Positions 11,060-23,258 of a stretch of DNA of 64,000 nucleotides are shown one piece after another. How positions within the stretch are numbered: the stretch's first letter is position 1; each line of letters starts with the position of its first letter. The notes below the pieces were generated by a model. That model did no database searches and was not told the DNA's origin. It saw only the letters and a list, made by a program, of their open reading frames with translations. The translations under genes were made by a program, and so were the position numbers. Source of the stretch: Cryptomeria japonica (taxonomy: Eukaryota; Streptophyta; Pinopsida; Cupressales; Cupressaceae); contig NC_081412.1 in the NCBI RefSeq assembly GCF_030272615.1, positions 38,756,911 through 38,820,910 on the forward strand, given 5' to 3'.

Positions 11060-13128
11060 CATGACTAGGCTCCTCTTTCAATCATTGCTCTAATGGCTCT
11101 TGGCAAGCAAATGATCAAAATCATCTAGAAAACTAGAATGAAGTGTCTTCAAAGTATCCTAGCTTAGATACTTGGGCAATTAAAGTGGCAATAGGTCCAA
11201 ACAGCATTCCTCTTCAAACTAGGAAGTCCAGCTTTGCTCCTTCTAAATAGGCATCTCCATTCCAAAAATAGACTCATTCTCAGCACTTTCAAACCCACTT
11301 CATAGCCCCCAAAGTTCCTCCTAGCCACAAAGATCATAGGGTTTTGGGTTTTAAAAATCCCTTTCCTCCTTGGCAAGTCCCTCCCTTTGATGAGAAGCTC
11401 CAAAAATGGAATAGGAAAGGCATGGGGAGTAAGCCTTTTGTTCTACCTTCAGATTCTCTAAATCCAACAATTTCCTAGCTTAAGGAGGATGCCCTTTTTG
11501 CACAATGGTACGGTTGTAGAGGGAATATCAAAGAAATTATGTCCTAGTGGACCTCTTCTTTTCCAAGATTGATCTTAGTGAGACCATTGCAGAATGATTT
11601 TTTCTTTATAGAGTGTGTAGACTCTACATTGAAAAATGCAATCATCAATGGCACCCCACTATTTTTTCAAGGCTTGACCTTCCATTTCCTAGACTGGAAA
11701 CCAGGATTTGATCCAGTGAATCACAGATTTCAGAAATCTCTAGATTGGCTTTCTTTAGTTGGTCTTCCATCTGAGTTTTGGTGTTCAGGGGCCCTTTTGA
11801 AGATAGGAGATGCTTTAGGATCTCTAGTGGGCATTGCGGAAGATTTCTTGAATGGCCTCAAGGGGGGCGTAGCCAATATCTATGTAGAGATAGATCTCAA
11901 ACAAGGATTTTATAGTGAACTAGAGATAATCTCGGAGGTGAACAGATGGAAGCAAAGATTTATGAGATTGGGAAAGGAGATTCCTGGTAAATGCATTCTT
12001 TGAAATCAAATTATTTACAACTGCTTGTCAGCTCTAGCTAGAGGTGGCTTATCCCCACTCTAAGCAGTTGTAGTTCCAAAAAATAATGACATGAATCCAC
12101 ATAGAGAGATCAAGGGATTGGCGCTTCCAATGGACCCATCTATTTTAGAAGTTTTTCTAACAACTGATGAAATGCATCTTCAGATGGAGAATAGAGGATT
12201 GGCATCTCCAACTGATTCTCCCATTCCTGCAGCCTCATGCCATATGAAAAATCCAAGACCCTCTCGACTCTCAGATGATATGCGAGCAAACCTAAAATAG
12301 TCTCTTCCAGGTGAAAGGTATCTTTCTTCTCCCCTCCATCCTCCATCTTTTCCCCCGCTCATTTTGTCCCCGGTAGTTAAGATTCAATCCAACAAAACTG
12401 CAAGGAGTCTGTTTGGTCAAAAGAAAACCCCTTCTTTGATTAGGGTTGCCTTCAATATATTCTCTCAAAATCCCAGAAAATTTTTAAAAAGAACGAATAA
12501 ATTTAGGTAAAAGCAAGCAAGGGGTGCTCCAACATTAATAGAATCAAGCAAAGGTAAATTTATGCCTCTAGCTAACATTTTACAGGAGGAGGATGCTATT
12601 GATAATGATAATAAAGTTGACTTGGAGGTTGAAGATGACTTCTATATCTCAGAAGGAAAGATGCCCCCAGTTAAAGTCATGCCCAATTTTTCTCTTAGTC
12701 CTCTTCTTTCCCCCTTGGAGATCCCCTCAAAGGATATTTATAATTGATCAATCTCCCCACTTATAGACCCTCTGTCATCAAAGCATTGTTTCAATCTATC
12801 GGTTGAGCTCCCTTATCCATTCTTGTTGTCGCCTTCATTGATACCACATGATCTGGATATGCCCATGGATCAAAAGACTCAGAGACTCCTTTAGGATTAC
12901 ATGAATGATGATGAAGATTTAGACTCGGTCCTGGATACTCCCTTAGTTGTAATGTATTCTAAGATCAAGGAGAAAAGGAAATTGGGATTGCATCAGTTTC
13001 TAGAAGGAAAGGAGAAACCTGATTTGGGATCCTCGCTCCCAAGAAGGGTCACGGATCTTTGATTGAAGCAAGATCTCAAGATGGGGCAGCAGAGAACAAA
13101 TCCAAAATCACAGACCTTTGTAAAGTAG
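11060..13128 (+). pseudogene. LINE A ORF1, nucleic-acid-binding protein (DUF4283-like), broken
   Basis: One reading frame can be followed from about 11060 to a TAG at 13126-13128, interrupted by several stops. The clearest part, 11569-12003, shows the pattern of the plant LINE ORF1 / DUF4283 family: a strand with DFFFIEC, then NGTPLFFQG, then LDWKPGFDP, then a WLSLVGLPSEFW block and VEIDLKQGF. In the family this region is followed by a CCHC knuckle; I could not find an intact one here. The downstream part is acidic and low-complexity (for example near 12590-12650). The protein is expected to coat LINE RNA. The gap to the ORF2 start is 28 bases. Confidence 0.75.
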
Positions 13129-13156
13129 GGAAGGGAAACTTCCTTCCTGAACAACA

Positions 13157-16100
13157 ATGAAAATTCTGTCTTGGAATGTTAGGGGTCTTAATGCCAAACA
13201 GAGGGTGATCAAGAGAAGGATTCTTTTGGTCAACACAGATGTCACTCTCCTTCAAGAAACTAAATTAGATTGACAGCAAGTTGTTTCCTTTGGTGTTGGA
13301 ATTAGCTCTCTATTTCAAGCATCTCTTCAATCAATAGTTGCTTTAAAAGGGGCCTCTAGGGGTCTAATGATAATCTAGAAGCCTTCTCAAGTTCATGTGG
13401 AAGGTGTTGCCTCTAACAGAAATTGGTTGCTAGTCAAGATCACTCACCTTCAAATAAACTCTTCCTTTTTCATCATCAACATTTATGGACCAACGTCTCT
13501 TCAAAATAGGTGGCTCCTATGGCTATCCCTTGACGGGGTCATATCCCAACTGTCTAATCAACAGCTCATTATAGGAGGTGAATTCAATGCCATCAAGTGT
13601 CCTTGATACCTCCAAATATCCCTTTAAATTTGAGAACATGTGGATGAAAGACCCAAATTTTTTATCTTTGATAGAAGATTGGTGGAAAGAAGAATCATTT
13701 GAAGGCTCTAAAATTTATTCCTTCATTTCAAAGTTAAAATTTGTAAAACAGAAGTTGTTGCAATGGAATTCTCAACATTTTAAAAACATTTTTTCCTCCA
13801 AAAAATCTTTAGAAGAGCATTTGGAAGTTCTAAATGATAAAATTATTTATGAGGGCATGGATCAAGATTCCTTTGAACAAGAAAAGAGTCTGCTCACAAA
13901 GTATGAGGATATCCTATCCAAAGAAGAAATTTTCTGGAGGCAGAAGTCTAGAGAGAATTGGCTCCAGATGGGTTCAACAAGAATACAAAGTTCTTCCACA
14001 ATGTGACAAAGATTCACAAGAGCAAGAATACAATTTTAAACTAGACTTGAATCATAATCAAACTATAGAGGATCCTGAAGAGATTAAGAGACAAATTATT
14101 GCATATTACTCTACTCTTCTAAACAACAAAAAAGGCTCCCACCTAATAGAGCAGGAAAAGTTCTTGGCCTTGATTCCAAAGATCGTTACAGATGAACAAA
14201 ATCATAAATTAAATGAGAAAGTTTCACTGGAAGAAGTATCTCAAGCTCTCAACTAGCTTCCTTCTGGAAAGGCTCCTAGCCCAGATGGCTTACCTACTGA
14301 CTTTTTCAAGAAATGCTGGCATATTTTGGGATAAGATCTTGTTGAAGCCTTGGAATGTGCAAGAAGATTGGGAAGCTTTCTCAAAGAAATCAACAATACG
14401 GTCATAGCCCTTATTCCAAAAAAGGAGAAAGCATCTAATCTAGGGGACTTCAGGCCTATCTCACTCTGCAACACAGTTTATAAAATCCTCTCGAAGGTCA
14501 TGACAAATAGAATGATGCCCCTTATGGACTACATTATATCATATCAGCAGACTAGATTTGTCCCTAGCCTCTCAATTCTTGATGGGGTCATTGTGGCTCA
14601 AGAAGCCATCCACACACTTCAAAATATGAAGAGACTAGGTATGATAATCAAGTTAGATATTTCAAAAGATTATGATAATGTAGATTGGTGGTTCCTTTTC
14701 AAAATAATGCAGGCTTTTGGTTTTGACAAAAAATGGATCAATTGGGTTTTTGAATGCATTTCTACACCCAAATTTTCAATCTTGATAAATGGAAAACCGG
14801 TAGGTTTCTTCTCTTCTTCAAGGGGCATCCGGCAAGGAGATCCCAAATCACCACTTCTCTATATTATAATTGTGGAAGCTTTAGGGAGGGCAATTAAATC
14901 AAGACAATCTAACAACCTTCTGGAAGGAGTCAAAGTAACCACAAATTATGTTCTCACACACCAACAATTTACAGATGATAACCTTCTGTTGGGTGCAGCA
15001 AAAGTCAAGGAAGCAACTCAATTAAAAATGCTTTTTGAATCCTTTGGAAAGGCCTCAGGTCAAATCAGCAAGAAAGAAAAATTAAAAAATTTCTTTTTCT
15101 CCACTCCCATCCTCATACAAGCTAAGATTCTAAGAATTTTTAAATAAAGAGAAGGCACACTCCCATTTATACACCTAGGCATTCCAATTGACAAAGCATT
15201 GAGGAACACTAAGCTTTGGGATCCACTAAAGCTAAAGATGGATCAAAATACAAACTCCTGGAAGGGGAAATGGCTTTCATGGGCTGACAAATTAGTTATG
15301 CTCCAAGCAGTGATTTCGGCTCTCCCCATTTATCTTTTATCCCTTTTATCTCTATCTACCAATGCAAATTCCTTCATCATCAAGAAGATGAGAAATTTAT
15401 TTTGGCAAAATACTGAAGAAAAACAAAAAATTCCCTAATTGCATGGGATAAAATCATCAAACCTAAATCTATGGGGGGTTTAGGAATCAAAGATCTTAAG
15501 CTACAGATAAAAGCCCTAGGAGCCAAACTAGTCTGGAAGTTCATTAAAGATCCCAAAGCAACATGGGTTAGGATGATGGCAACTAAATATCTACCAATTG
15601 AGGACCCCCAAAACCTCCTTAGAGCTAATTTGCATTTGAAGGGTTCTAGAACTTGGAACTTCATTGTCTCTTGTAGAAATTTAATTTCAGATTCCCTATC
15701 TTGGGATATTCATGATAGAGCCTCTAGCCTCTTTTGGGAAGATTCATGGGGAGGATACCCAAGAATTAAAAATTATCTTAACATACCAACAGTAGAGCAC
15801 TGGCTTAAGCAATACTGGGGATCCCGAGTCAGTGACTATATGGTTTTGGAAAGGACCCCTAGCATGCAAGGATGGAGCTGGAAGTCTATGGAAGGATTGC
15901 CTATTCCAATTGCTGAAATAAAACAACTTTTAGATCTTATAAGAGTAAGAAATATCAACCCTAGAAGAGGGAAAGATACTCTAATTTGGGATTCCTCGAA
16001 AATAGGTCAATATAATGCCAAAGATGGCTATAGAGTTCTAGCTAACTCTCAAAATCAAGAGGAATGGGATATTCCAGTTAGGCTCTTTCGAAGCAATAAG

Positions 16101-17155
16101 ATCATCCAAAAAATAGGGATCTTCACATGGTTAGCCTTCAAAAAGACAATTCTTACGACAGAAAATTTTACTAAAATGGGCTATGAAGGGCCCTCGAGAT
16201 GCATCATGTGTAAAGCCCATGTAGAGATAGTTGATCACATTCTCTTGAATTGCCCCTTTGCCTCAAAATGTTGGTGATGGCTTTGTACAAAATTGGGGTG
16301 GAAATCAGCATTTCCTAATGATATAATTTCTCTTTTTCAATGCTGGCCTCTTTCTCCGAAGGAAAGCACGTTGAGCCAGATTCTAGAAATTTCTTTGCCC
16401 TGCCTTGTTTGGGAAATTTGGAAAGAAAGGAATTGAAGACTCTTTGATAATAAAGCTAGGAGATTTGAATCAATTTTAAGCTCAATTGAAACCTCAATTA
16501 TTGAGATAGTAAACTACAAACTAGCTTTCTCAACAAATTCATCCAAAATTTTCTCTTCTTGGGATGGAAGTATAAGAAATAATTGGCAAGGAATCAAGAT
16601 TCCTCCTTTTGGGAAAAAACTTAATGCACAAAAGGAAGCTATATAGACTCCTCCTAAGCAAGGATGGTTAAAACTATATTTTGATGGAGCCTCCAAAGGT
16701 AACCCATGCCCTTCAAATATAGGATATGTGGTTAGAGACCACTCGAGGTCAATCATTGGAAAAATGGCCAAGCCAATGCTAGCAGATACCAATAATATAG
16801 TAGAATTTGAAGCTTTATTGTTAGGCCTACTGGATTGCCTCAATCATGGGTTAAGAAATGTCATAGTGGAGGGAGATTTAGAGATAGCAATCAATGCAAT
16901 CAAATTGAAGAAAACCCCAAATTGGTGACTATAGGCAATTCTAGATAGCATAACTGACAATCTGGCTAAACTAGACTAGTATGAGGTTAAACATATGTAC
17001 AAAGAAGTGAATACAAAGGCAGATGCTCTCTGCTCTCTTAAAATCTACAGTATAAGACACTTCTCTACACTGGTGGGAGCAAGGAGGCAATCACCGGGGC
17101 TAACCTACAAAGAATCTTCTTCACTTGCCAAAGCTTCTATCAAAGGCAAATTTTA
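13157..17155 (+). pseudogene. LINE A ORF2: endonuclease, reverse transcriptase, RNase H (broken)
   Basis: The ATG at 13157 opens the motif MKILSWNVRGLN, the usual start of the APE-type endonuclease; TLLQETKLD and the GGEFNAI motif follow. Just after that (about 13600) the frame changes and the text jumps to the PFKFENMW region, so roughly the last third of the endonuclease is missing. Reverse transcriptase covers about 14250-15440 with KAPSPDGLP, IALIPKK, DFRPISL, RGIRQGDPKSP and the active-site box, which reads FTDD instead of FADD. A zinc-finger-like CIMCKAHVEIVDHILLNC lies near 16200-16260. RNase H lies at about 16675-17060 with DGASKGNP, NNIVEFEAL, VEGDLEIAI and NTKADAL, so all four acidic positions are kept. 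Frame changes occur near 13600, 13985 and 15440, plus several stops. Confidence 0.9.
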
Positions 17156-17359
17156 ATTTTAAAATCCACAACAAATAGTTTCCTCTATTTTGACGAGAGC
17201 ATGGCAAGAATTCCCAAAGTCAACCTAATTTTCTTAGTAGAGCTTTTCTTTTTCATTTTGTCAGACTTAACTTTTGGCATTAAAGTTTGGTGAAACAACT
17301 ACTTCTTTGAATTCAAACTTTTCTCAGAATTTTAAGAGATGAAATAGACACGTCATCTG

Positions 17360-17367
17360 TGACGTCA
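17360..17367. promoter_or_regulatory. TGACGTCA palindrome in the LINE A inter-ORF region
   Basis: A perfect TGACGTCA palindrome, preceded by CACGTCATC, stands 360 bases upstream of the third reading frame. It is a bZIP-type binding core; whether it drives anything is unknown. Confidence 0.3.
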
Positions 17368-17724
17368 CTTATTCTTCGTCTTTCCATAATTGAATTCTCC
17401 CACTCGCCTCCAGAAAATCCAGCCTGCAGTCTGCCATCATTCTTAGTACGAGGCATGCGTTGTGCACTAGGTATAGATAAATCCTTTAACCGAGAGATTT
17501 GGCATGATTAGAGACAGATATCCTTCGCCACCTTTGCAGGCGAATCCATTGCAAGGCAATTCTCATAAATTCATGTTGAAGAAAGTATCGTTAGCCTTTG
17601 CTAAGATTTCTTTGCAAGTTATCAACTACTCTATCTCTGTAATCGCATTCAAAACAGGTTAAGCTGCATCAAACCCTCCACAATCAGATAGATTATCTTT
17701 GCAATTACTCTTTAGAAGATCAAG

Positions 17725-18510
17725 GTGACACAGACTCTAGAAGCTATGTCTGGTGAGGAGTCATTCGGATTCATTATGAGTGTCAACCAAAGGCCAACCT
17801 CATGCTTTGGCACGGACACTCCCATTTCCCTTTCGGCTTCCACCCGTCAAGTTTCCTTTAGGAAAATCATGGATTTAAGACTCAAGAGGCTACTACTATA
17901 TCCCGAGCCAATGGTTATCCTGGTTGTAAAGCTTATCCTTGGTGGTGGACATATTAGCAGGGAGGAATACCCTCGCAACAATACCAGTATTTCTTCTCGG
18001 TTTGTCGCCTCCCTCATGGATTTAAAGCTTGGTAAACAAGCAGTTTGGACCACCACTAAAAGGCTATTTCCTAATTACGTTCTGCTTGAATTGCAAGAGA
18101 TTCTTAATAAGGTGTGTCATGATTCAGGGGCTCCTTGGCCGAGAGAGAGAATTCTCTTCAAAGTTACCGACGAGCTCATCAAATTCTACCCTTTTCTGTT
18201 TGATCTTACTGGCAAGGACCTTGATAAGCACAGATCATTCGCAGGCATGGGTCTCAGATTCCTCAAATGGCACTTTCTCAGGGAAAATCCGGAAGATTTG
18301 GGTAGGGAGGAATAGCTTCTTGAATTTGCCAGACTTAATAGTGTCTTGCCCTCAAAAATGGAAGAGGAGGAACCCCATGCAGAACAGGGTAAGAGTGGTG
18401 GTGGCAGAGGTTCGGGTGGCAATTTTGGCTGGGGTTGAGGACGTCCTTCGAGTAGAGGCTCTAGAAGAGACTGAGCTCCAAAGCCTCTAGCAGAGCCAGA
18501 TGAAGACGCT
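17725..18510 (+). pseudogene. LINE A third ORF downstream of RNase H, function unknown
   Basis: A reading frame of about 260 codons starts at ATG 17725 (or 17746) and can be followed to a TAA near 18510 through three in-frame stops (TAG 18313, TGA near 18436, TGA near 18469), each one transition from a plausible sense codon. The first 196 codons are open. The middle is rich in hydrophobic and basic residues (TTKRLFPNYVLLELQEIL, FYPFLFDLTGKDLDKH); the end is acidic (KMEEEEPH) and then glycine/arginine-rich (SGGGRGSGGNFGWG), an RGG-like tail typical of RNA-binding proteins. I do not recognise the family. It lies inside the LINE's target duplications, 570 bases after the RNase H stop, so it moved with the LINE. 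It could be a LINE-encoded accessory protein or a captured host sequence. Confidence 0.6.
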
Positions 18511-18930
18511 TAATCAGATAGGTTTTTCATGTTGGGATTTCTTTCCTTTGAGGTTGTTGCAGAGCCTTTAGTTGGTTGTTTGGTTTTTAAGGTTTTTAGA
18601 AAAAAAAAGAAAAATTTCTCTGTTAAAGTTAAACTTTCATAAATTCTGCTAAGATTTTGTTATCGTAGCTTTAAACTTTGAAGATTTTTTGAAAGACTGA
18701 AGAGGTTTCATAAGATATAATGATAAACTTATTTTCATTCCGAGCTCAGAATTTTTTTGTGAGCTTTGGAGTTAGTTTCCCTTTCTTTGCATATTCAGGG
18801 AGTTAGTCTCATACTGTTTGTCTTTAGGCCCTCTAGGTTTTTTGAGTTTTTGGAAACCTAGACTTTTATGTTGTAATCTCTCTTATGAATCAATATATAA
18901 ATATGGCCCTGCGTTTATTGATCAAAAAAA

Positions 18931-18947
18931 AATTAATACAATTACCA
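18931..18947 (+). repeat. Right target-site duplication of LINE A
   Basis: It directly follows the A run and matches 10781-10797 at 16 of 17 positions. Confidence 0.85.
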
Positions 18948-19364
18948 ATACAATTAAATAGTGTATACCTTGCCTCTATACCAATAAACACAAAGTTTCT
19001 TGTGACAACCATAGTGATGTAGATATTTCAACAGATTCAAGTAAGGATCTTCATTCAGAATCAAATAACAGACTCACTTGTCAAGTACTTGTGCATTGTT
19101 TAAGTATCAGTGAGAGAGAAATTAAAATTTTAAAATTAAGGAAGAGTATATTTCCTATCACCAAAAACCGATAAACAGTTTCTGTACTATAAGTGATAGC
19201 ATCGCTAAAAAAAATTTCTCACAGAATAATTACATTGAATATCTGTGACTACATGGTGAAGGGCACATATGAGTCTATGTTGCGGTTATTGGTCATGCGA
19301 GTAAAATTAAATTCTGAAATACTTACTACTTTGAAAATAGTTCAGTATTATAAGTGCACTTTGT
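18948..19364. other. Unassigned DNA with a possible coding trace
   Basis: A mostly open frame 19193-19375 (60 codons) precedes the two-CxxC frame described next. An upstream serine-rich frame (about 19015-19170) looks loosely coding but is interrupted. Not enough to call a gene. Confidence 0.3.
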
Positions 19365-19610
19365 TTGAAGACTAGTTATGTGGCTTGTTCAAATTCTATA
19401 TTGGATGCATATATGGCAGCCATATATCTTTTCCATTCCCGCTATGAATTTGTAAATCAAAACCATCAATATCAATGCCATGATTGTCATACTGGAATTT
19501 ATTCCAAAACAAAAAAAGTTACTGTGAAGTTGTGGTTGTGCCCTAAGTGTGGTTTCATAAACCCTTATGTTATTCGACATTCCCAATACTACTCTCACCA
19601 TAATTTCTAG
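19365..19610 (+). CDS. Small ORF with two CxxC pairs (zinc-ribbon-like), unknown
   Basis: This 81-codon frame contains QCHDCHTG and, 18 residues after the first pair, LWLCPKCGF, so two CxxC pairs are spaced as in a zinc ribbon. The linker is lysine-rich (SKTKKVTVK). No family is recognised and no splice structure was established. The ATG is simply the first in frame. It may be a fragment of an older gene, an exon remnant, or chance. The neighbours are transposable elements and AT-rich filler. Confidence 0.3.
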   Translation: MKTSYVACSNSILDAYMAAIYLFHSRYEFVNQNHQYQCHDCHTGIYSKTKKVTVKLWLCPKCGFINPYVIRHSQYYSHHNF

Positions 19611-22045
19611 CACAAAATTTGTAAATCCTCTACACGTTTTCATTTTGATTTAAGTTGCACTTAATTCCACTCATTGCTTGAATGGAGAGCTCCTCAAGTT
19701 GCGCTAAGACTAAAACCTTAAATTGCTTTAGAAATCTTACATAATTATGTTAAGAGCAATGGAAACCCTAATACCTCAATCGTTTAATCTTTGTATGTCT
19801 GATTAAGAACAAAGCATTCCTCTAGTATATAATAGCCATGATGATGTATTGAAGTCTCTATGAAAAAGCCATGTAGAAATTGTCAAGAAGGTTTATCTTG
19901 ATAGAAACAAATTTTGGTGTTGGTGTCAAGGTTAATATATTAGGTGTAGGATTCATATGTTTTTTTTTTTGAAAAAATTTGATTTATGAGGTCATTTTGA
20001 AAAGTAGAGAATTCAATGCTTATAGATTCAATAAATCACTCAATTTGTATTGAAGCAACACAAAGTAATGCAAAATTGGAAGGTTCTTATAGAAAAGGAA
20101 AAGGTTTGGTTTGATTTTCTTGATATATCAACCTTCTTATATTGTTGCATTCTAAAAACCTAATGAAAGAAAAACTACGTCTGGGGTGACAATATCAATT
20201 CCACCTTTTCACTACTACTTGAGACTTTTTTAACCTTCTGATAGCAAGGATAACTTGATGAATTGTCCTATTTTACCATCCAAGGTGTGAAAATTCATTC
20301 AATGACCATCAACCTCTTGAGTCCTCCAAAAAAGGAAACAATGTCCTTTCTTTTTTGAAGGAATGAATGAAACTATTATTAAAAAAAAAAAGTGTACACC
20401 TAAAGAGAGAAGAAAAGGCATTGTATAATATTAGAATTTGGATGATTAACGCTTTTTTTTTTATCATCCCTTGAGCATTGAAAAGTTGATTTTTGTTGTG
20501 AGAGGAACACTACACAAGCTTGTCACTAGTTGTAGAATACCTTCTGATGAATAGAACCATACATTTTGCCTATGAAAGGTTGTGTTTTCTATGCATATGA
20601 TGAATGATGGATTATATCTTGTGGTATTTATTTTTTATCTCTTATCTCATTCTTTCCTTTTTGCATAGGAACAATTTATTAACAAGTATTTTGGGTTTAT
20701 GTCAAAGTTTCATGTTTAATAGTAGTTGTGAATGTTATTTCATTTTTCTTAGATGATAACATATAAATTTGAGAATCATTTTTTAGATTCACTCATGTAA
20801 GCATGTTAAAACTTGAATTGCATATAATCAATCAATTCTTTTGATCATATTGTGTATGTAAAACAGGAGTATAGGTTGCCAAAAGTTGGTGTATCATCTC
20901 ATAGATGTAGCCTTCCTTTTCAAGTCAGTCTTATCCTTTTCTCATCAAAATAGTAGTTTAGAGTTAAGATTACGTGAGCTCCAAGGGAACCAGCCCTTGT
21001 CGAGAGATTCACTCTAACCTACGAATAACCTACAAGCCCTAGAGTGATTTCATGTTTCACTAGATGGTTAATAGAGCATTTATTCAAGGTGCAATTCACG
21101 TGATAATAGTTGTAGGTTTAGTAAGTAATACATTTGTCTTTAATTATTTTGGTTGAAAATTTTATTAGGTTGTACTACAAAATTAATTTTTGTTTTAGGG
21201 AAAAAAGGTACAAGCCTCTTCTTCATTGATCTTAATACATTATAGTTCTTTGTTGTTAGCCTTTTCTTTTTGTTTAAGAAGGTTAAGAATATTTATCTTT
21301 TGTTCAAAAATGAGGAGTTCCATATGAATCAAAATATGATACCTAATAGCTAAGGACAATGATTTTGGTATAATATCTTTGGAGCAAATATGAACAACTT
21401 GAAGGGTCTGGTGGTTAGTCTAATGGATGTTACAATTACATTCTTTAACTACAATCAAATTGTCACAAGCTCAAGTCAATGTATAGGACATGAGCTACTT
21501 CTACTCATGTTGGGATTTTATACCAAACAACGTATTATACCTCTCTAACATTCATCTCTTATGTAAATTGTGAGAAACCCATTTGCCCTCAATGACATCA
21601 TACTAAATCTAGGAATTTTAGAGGCCTTCCTAGATGTTGATTATAAAAATATTAACAACATTAAATTCAAAAATATTTTAAGAATCATTACAAACTATGA
21701 AAACATTATGGGTGTTAGAGATTGGGGAGTTTTCAATGGTGTTTTTTTATTTGTTATGTGTGATGTGTTCTCCCTTCCCACAAATCAAGACATGATTGTA
21801 TCTATATATGACAAAATTTTGATTTTTGTTCTTTTTCTTTGAGGTGTTGGGTTGTTGTTGTTTTTTTTAATTTTTTAAAAATTTCTATACTTGCCTCTAA
21901 GTTGGAAAGTAGTTTAGTTGATGTGTAACAATCCATTTTACATATTCATAATATTTAAAGTGATAATTTGTTTCTACCTAGTTGAAATGGTCATCAAAAA
22001 ATCAATATTGATGGGGTTATTGTAGATAAAGATAAGTGAATGAAT
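19611..22045. other. Unassigned AT-rich DNA
   Basis: No recognisable domain appears in any frame; the 90-codon open frame at 21570-21842 has no motif or supporting context. No LTR or inverted-repeat ends were found. Confidence 0.5.
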
Positions 22046-22460
22046 GTAATACATTATACACCTAGAGTATTTCTATGTCTGGAAGAACATAATTCATTGT
22101 AATAAATTTATGCATCTTGTATGAAAGCATTGTGTAATTTTGCAAATATATCTATACACAAAGTATTAGTTCATGTGAATATAATTCTATGAATTGTAGA
22201 ATTTGAGGTTAAGTGCTTGTAATTCAATTTGCGTCTCTATAAATAAAATGCTTGAGTGATTTTATTACATGTAATGCATTATACAACTAGGACATTTATC
22301 TACTTGTAGTCCAACATAATTCATTGTAATAGATTTCTGCATCTTGTACATAAGTGTTGTGTAATTTTACAAATCTATTTACATGCAAATTTAATTCTAT
22401 GAATTGTATAGTTTAATGTCAAGTGCTCATGATTCATAAATAAAATGCTTGAGTATTTTT
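22046..22460 (+). repeat. Tandem duplication, about 225-bp period
   Basis: Two diverged units begin at 22046 (GTAATACATTATAC) and 22271 (GTAATGCATTATAC). Shared blocks include a CATAATTCATTGTAATA stretch, TTCTATGAATTGTA and AAATAAAATGCTTGAGT. The order is kept, so this is one old duplication. Confidence 0.85.
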
Positions 22461-22689
22461 GTTACCCTTTTTTATCTTGAGAGATTATACCATTATGATT
22501 ACTAATTTTCAACTTTAATCAAATATTTACTATATTTACATATGATGGAGTGATTGCATGGCTTTCAAAAAACATATTTCTTAAATATTGAAAAATGTTG
22601 TAGATGGGGATTCCATAGTTGATTTCCAAATAGCATGATGTAACTTAGCATAATAATAAATTTATTTTGCTTTGTATCATTCTAATACA

Positions 22690-23258
22690 TGATTCAATTA
22701 GGGTTAGGGTTAGGGTTCTAGGATAGAGCTTGGTCTCAAAGTTAATATTATAAGCTTAGAGTTATGGTTAAGGTAGGGTTTAATTAGGGTTAGGATTATG
22801 GTTAGGCTAGGATTAGGCTTAGTGTTCAATTAGGGTCAGAGTTAGTGTTAAGATTCAAATATGGTTAGGGTCCTACAATAAAGCATAACGTTAAGGTTCT
22901 ACGATAAATTTTGGAGTTAGGTTTAAGGTTTATTTTAGGTTAGGGTAAAAGTTAGGGTTCAATTAAGCTTTAATTAGGTTTATGCTTCAATTACAGTTAG
23001 GGCTCTAATAAAGACCTTAGGATTAGTGTTAGGGTTTGGATTACTATTAGGATTAGGTCAAGGGTAGGGTTAAGGTTAGAGTAAGGTTTTAGTTAGGGTT
23101 AGGGTTCAAGTTAAAGTTAAATCAGAGCTAGGGTTTAACTAGTATAAGGATTAAGGTTATGGTTGGGACTATGGTTAGGTTTAAATTAAGGTTACCATTA
23201 AATTAGGGTTAGGATGTTATATTAGTATTAGGGTTAGTGTTAAATTAGTATTAGGGTT
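22690..23258 (+). repeat. Degenerate TTAGGG-like array, left part
   Basis: G-rich on the plus strand: repeated GTTAGGGTT, GGTTAAGG and TTCAATTAGGG phrases with a mostly six-base phase rather than the seven-base plant telomere phase. It ends in the left copy of the LINE B target duplication (23241-23258). Confidence 0.8.
23241..23258 (+). repeat. Left target-site duplication of LINE B
   Basis: TAAATTAGTATTAGGGTT here is identical to 27415-27432. Bringing the flanks together gives an uninterrupted TTAGGG-like array. Confidence 0.92.

Larger units (their letters stand above)
10798..18930 (+). mobile_element. Full-length L1-type LINE (LINE A), decayed
   Basis: The unit runs from the end of the left 17-bp duplication to a short A run at 18924-18932. 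In order it holds about 260-370 bp of leader, an ORF1 with a DUF4283-like nucleic-acid-binding region, an ORF2 with endonuclease, reverse transcriptase, zinc-finger-like and RNase H regions, and then about 1.8 kb containing a third reading frame. The duplication shows that all 8.1 kb, including the third frame, was inserted together by target-primed reverse transcription. The RNase H places it among plant L1 elements that carry a ribonuclease H domain. In-frame stops and at least three frameshifts show it is dead. Confidence 0.88.

Noticed and set aside
17360-17367. Proof of a promoter for the LINE A third ORF
   Set aside because: A lone TGACGTCA palindrome in 8 kb is weak; kept only as a low-confidence site.
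22690-23258. True telomere or chromosome end
   Set aside because: The repeats are degenerate and flanked on both sides by ordinary DNA and elements; they are interstitial.
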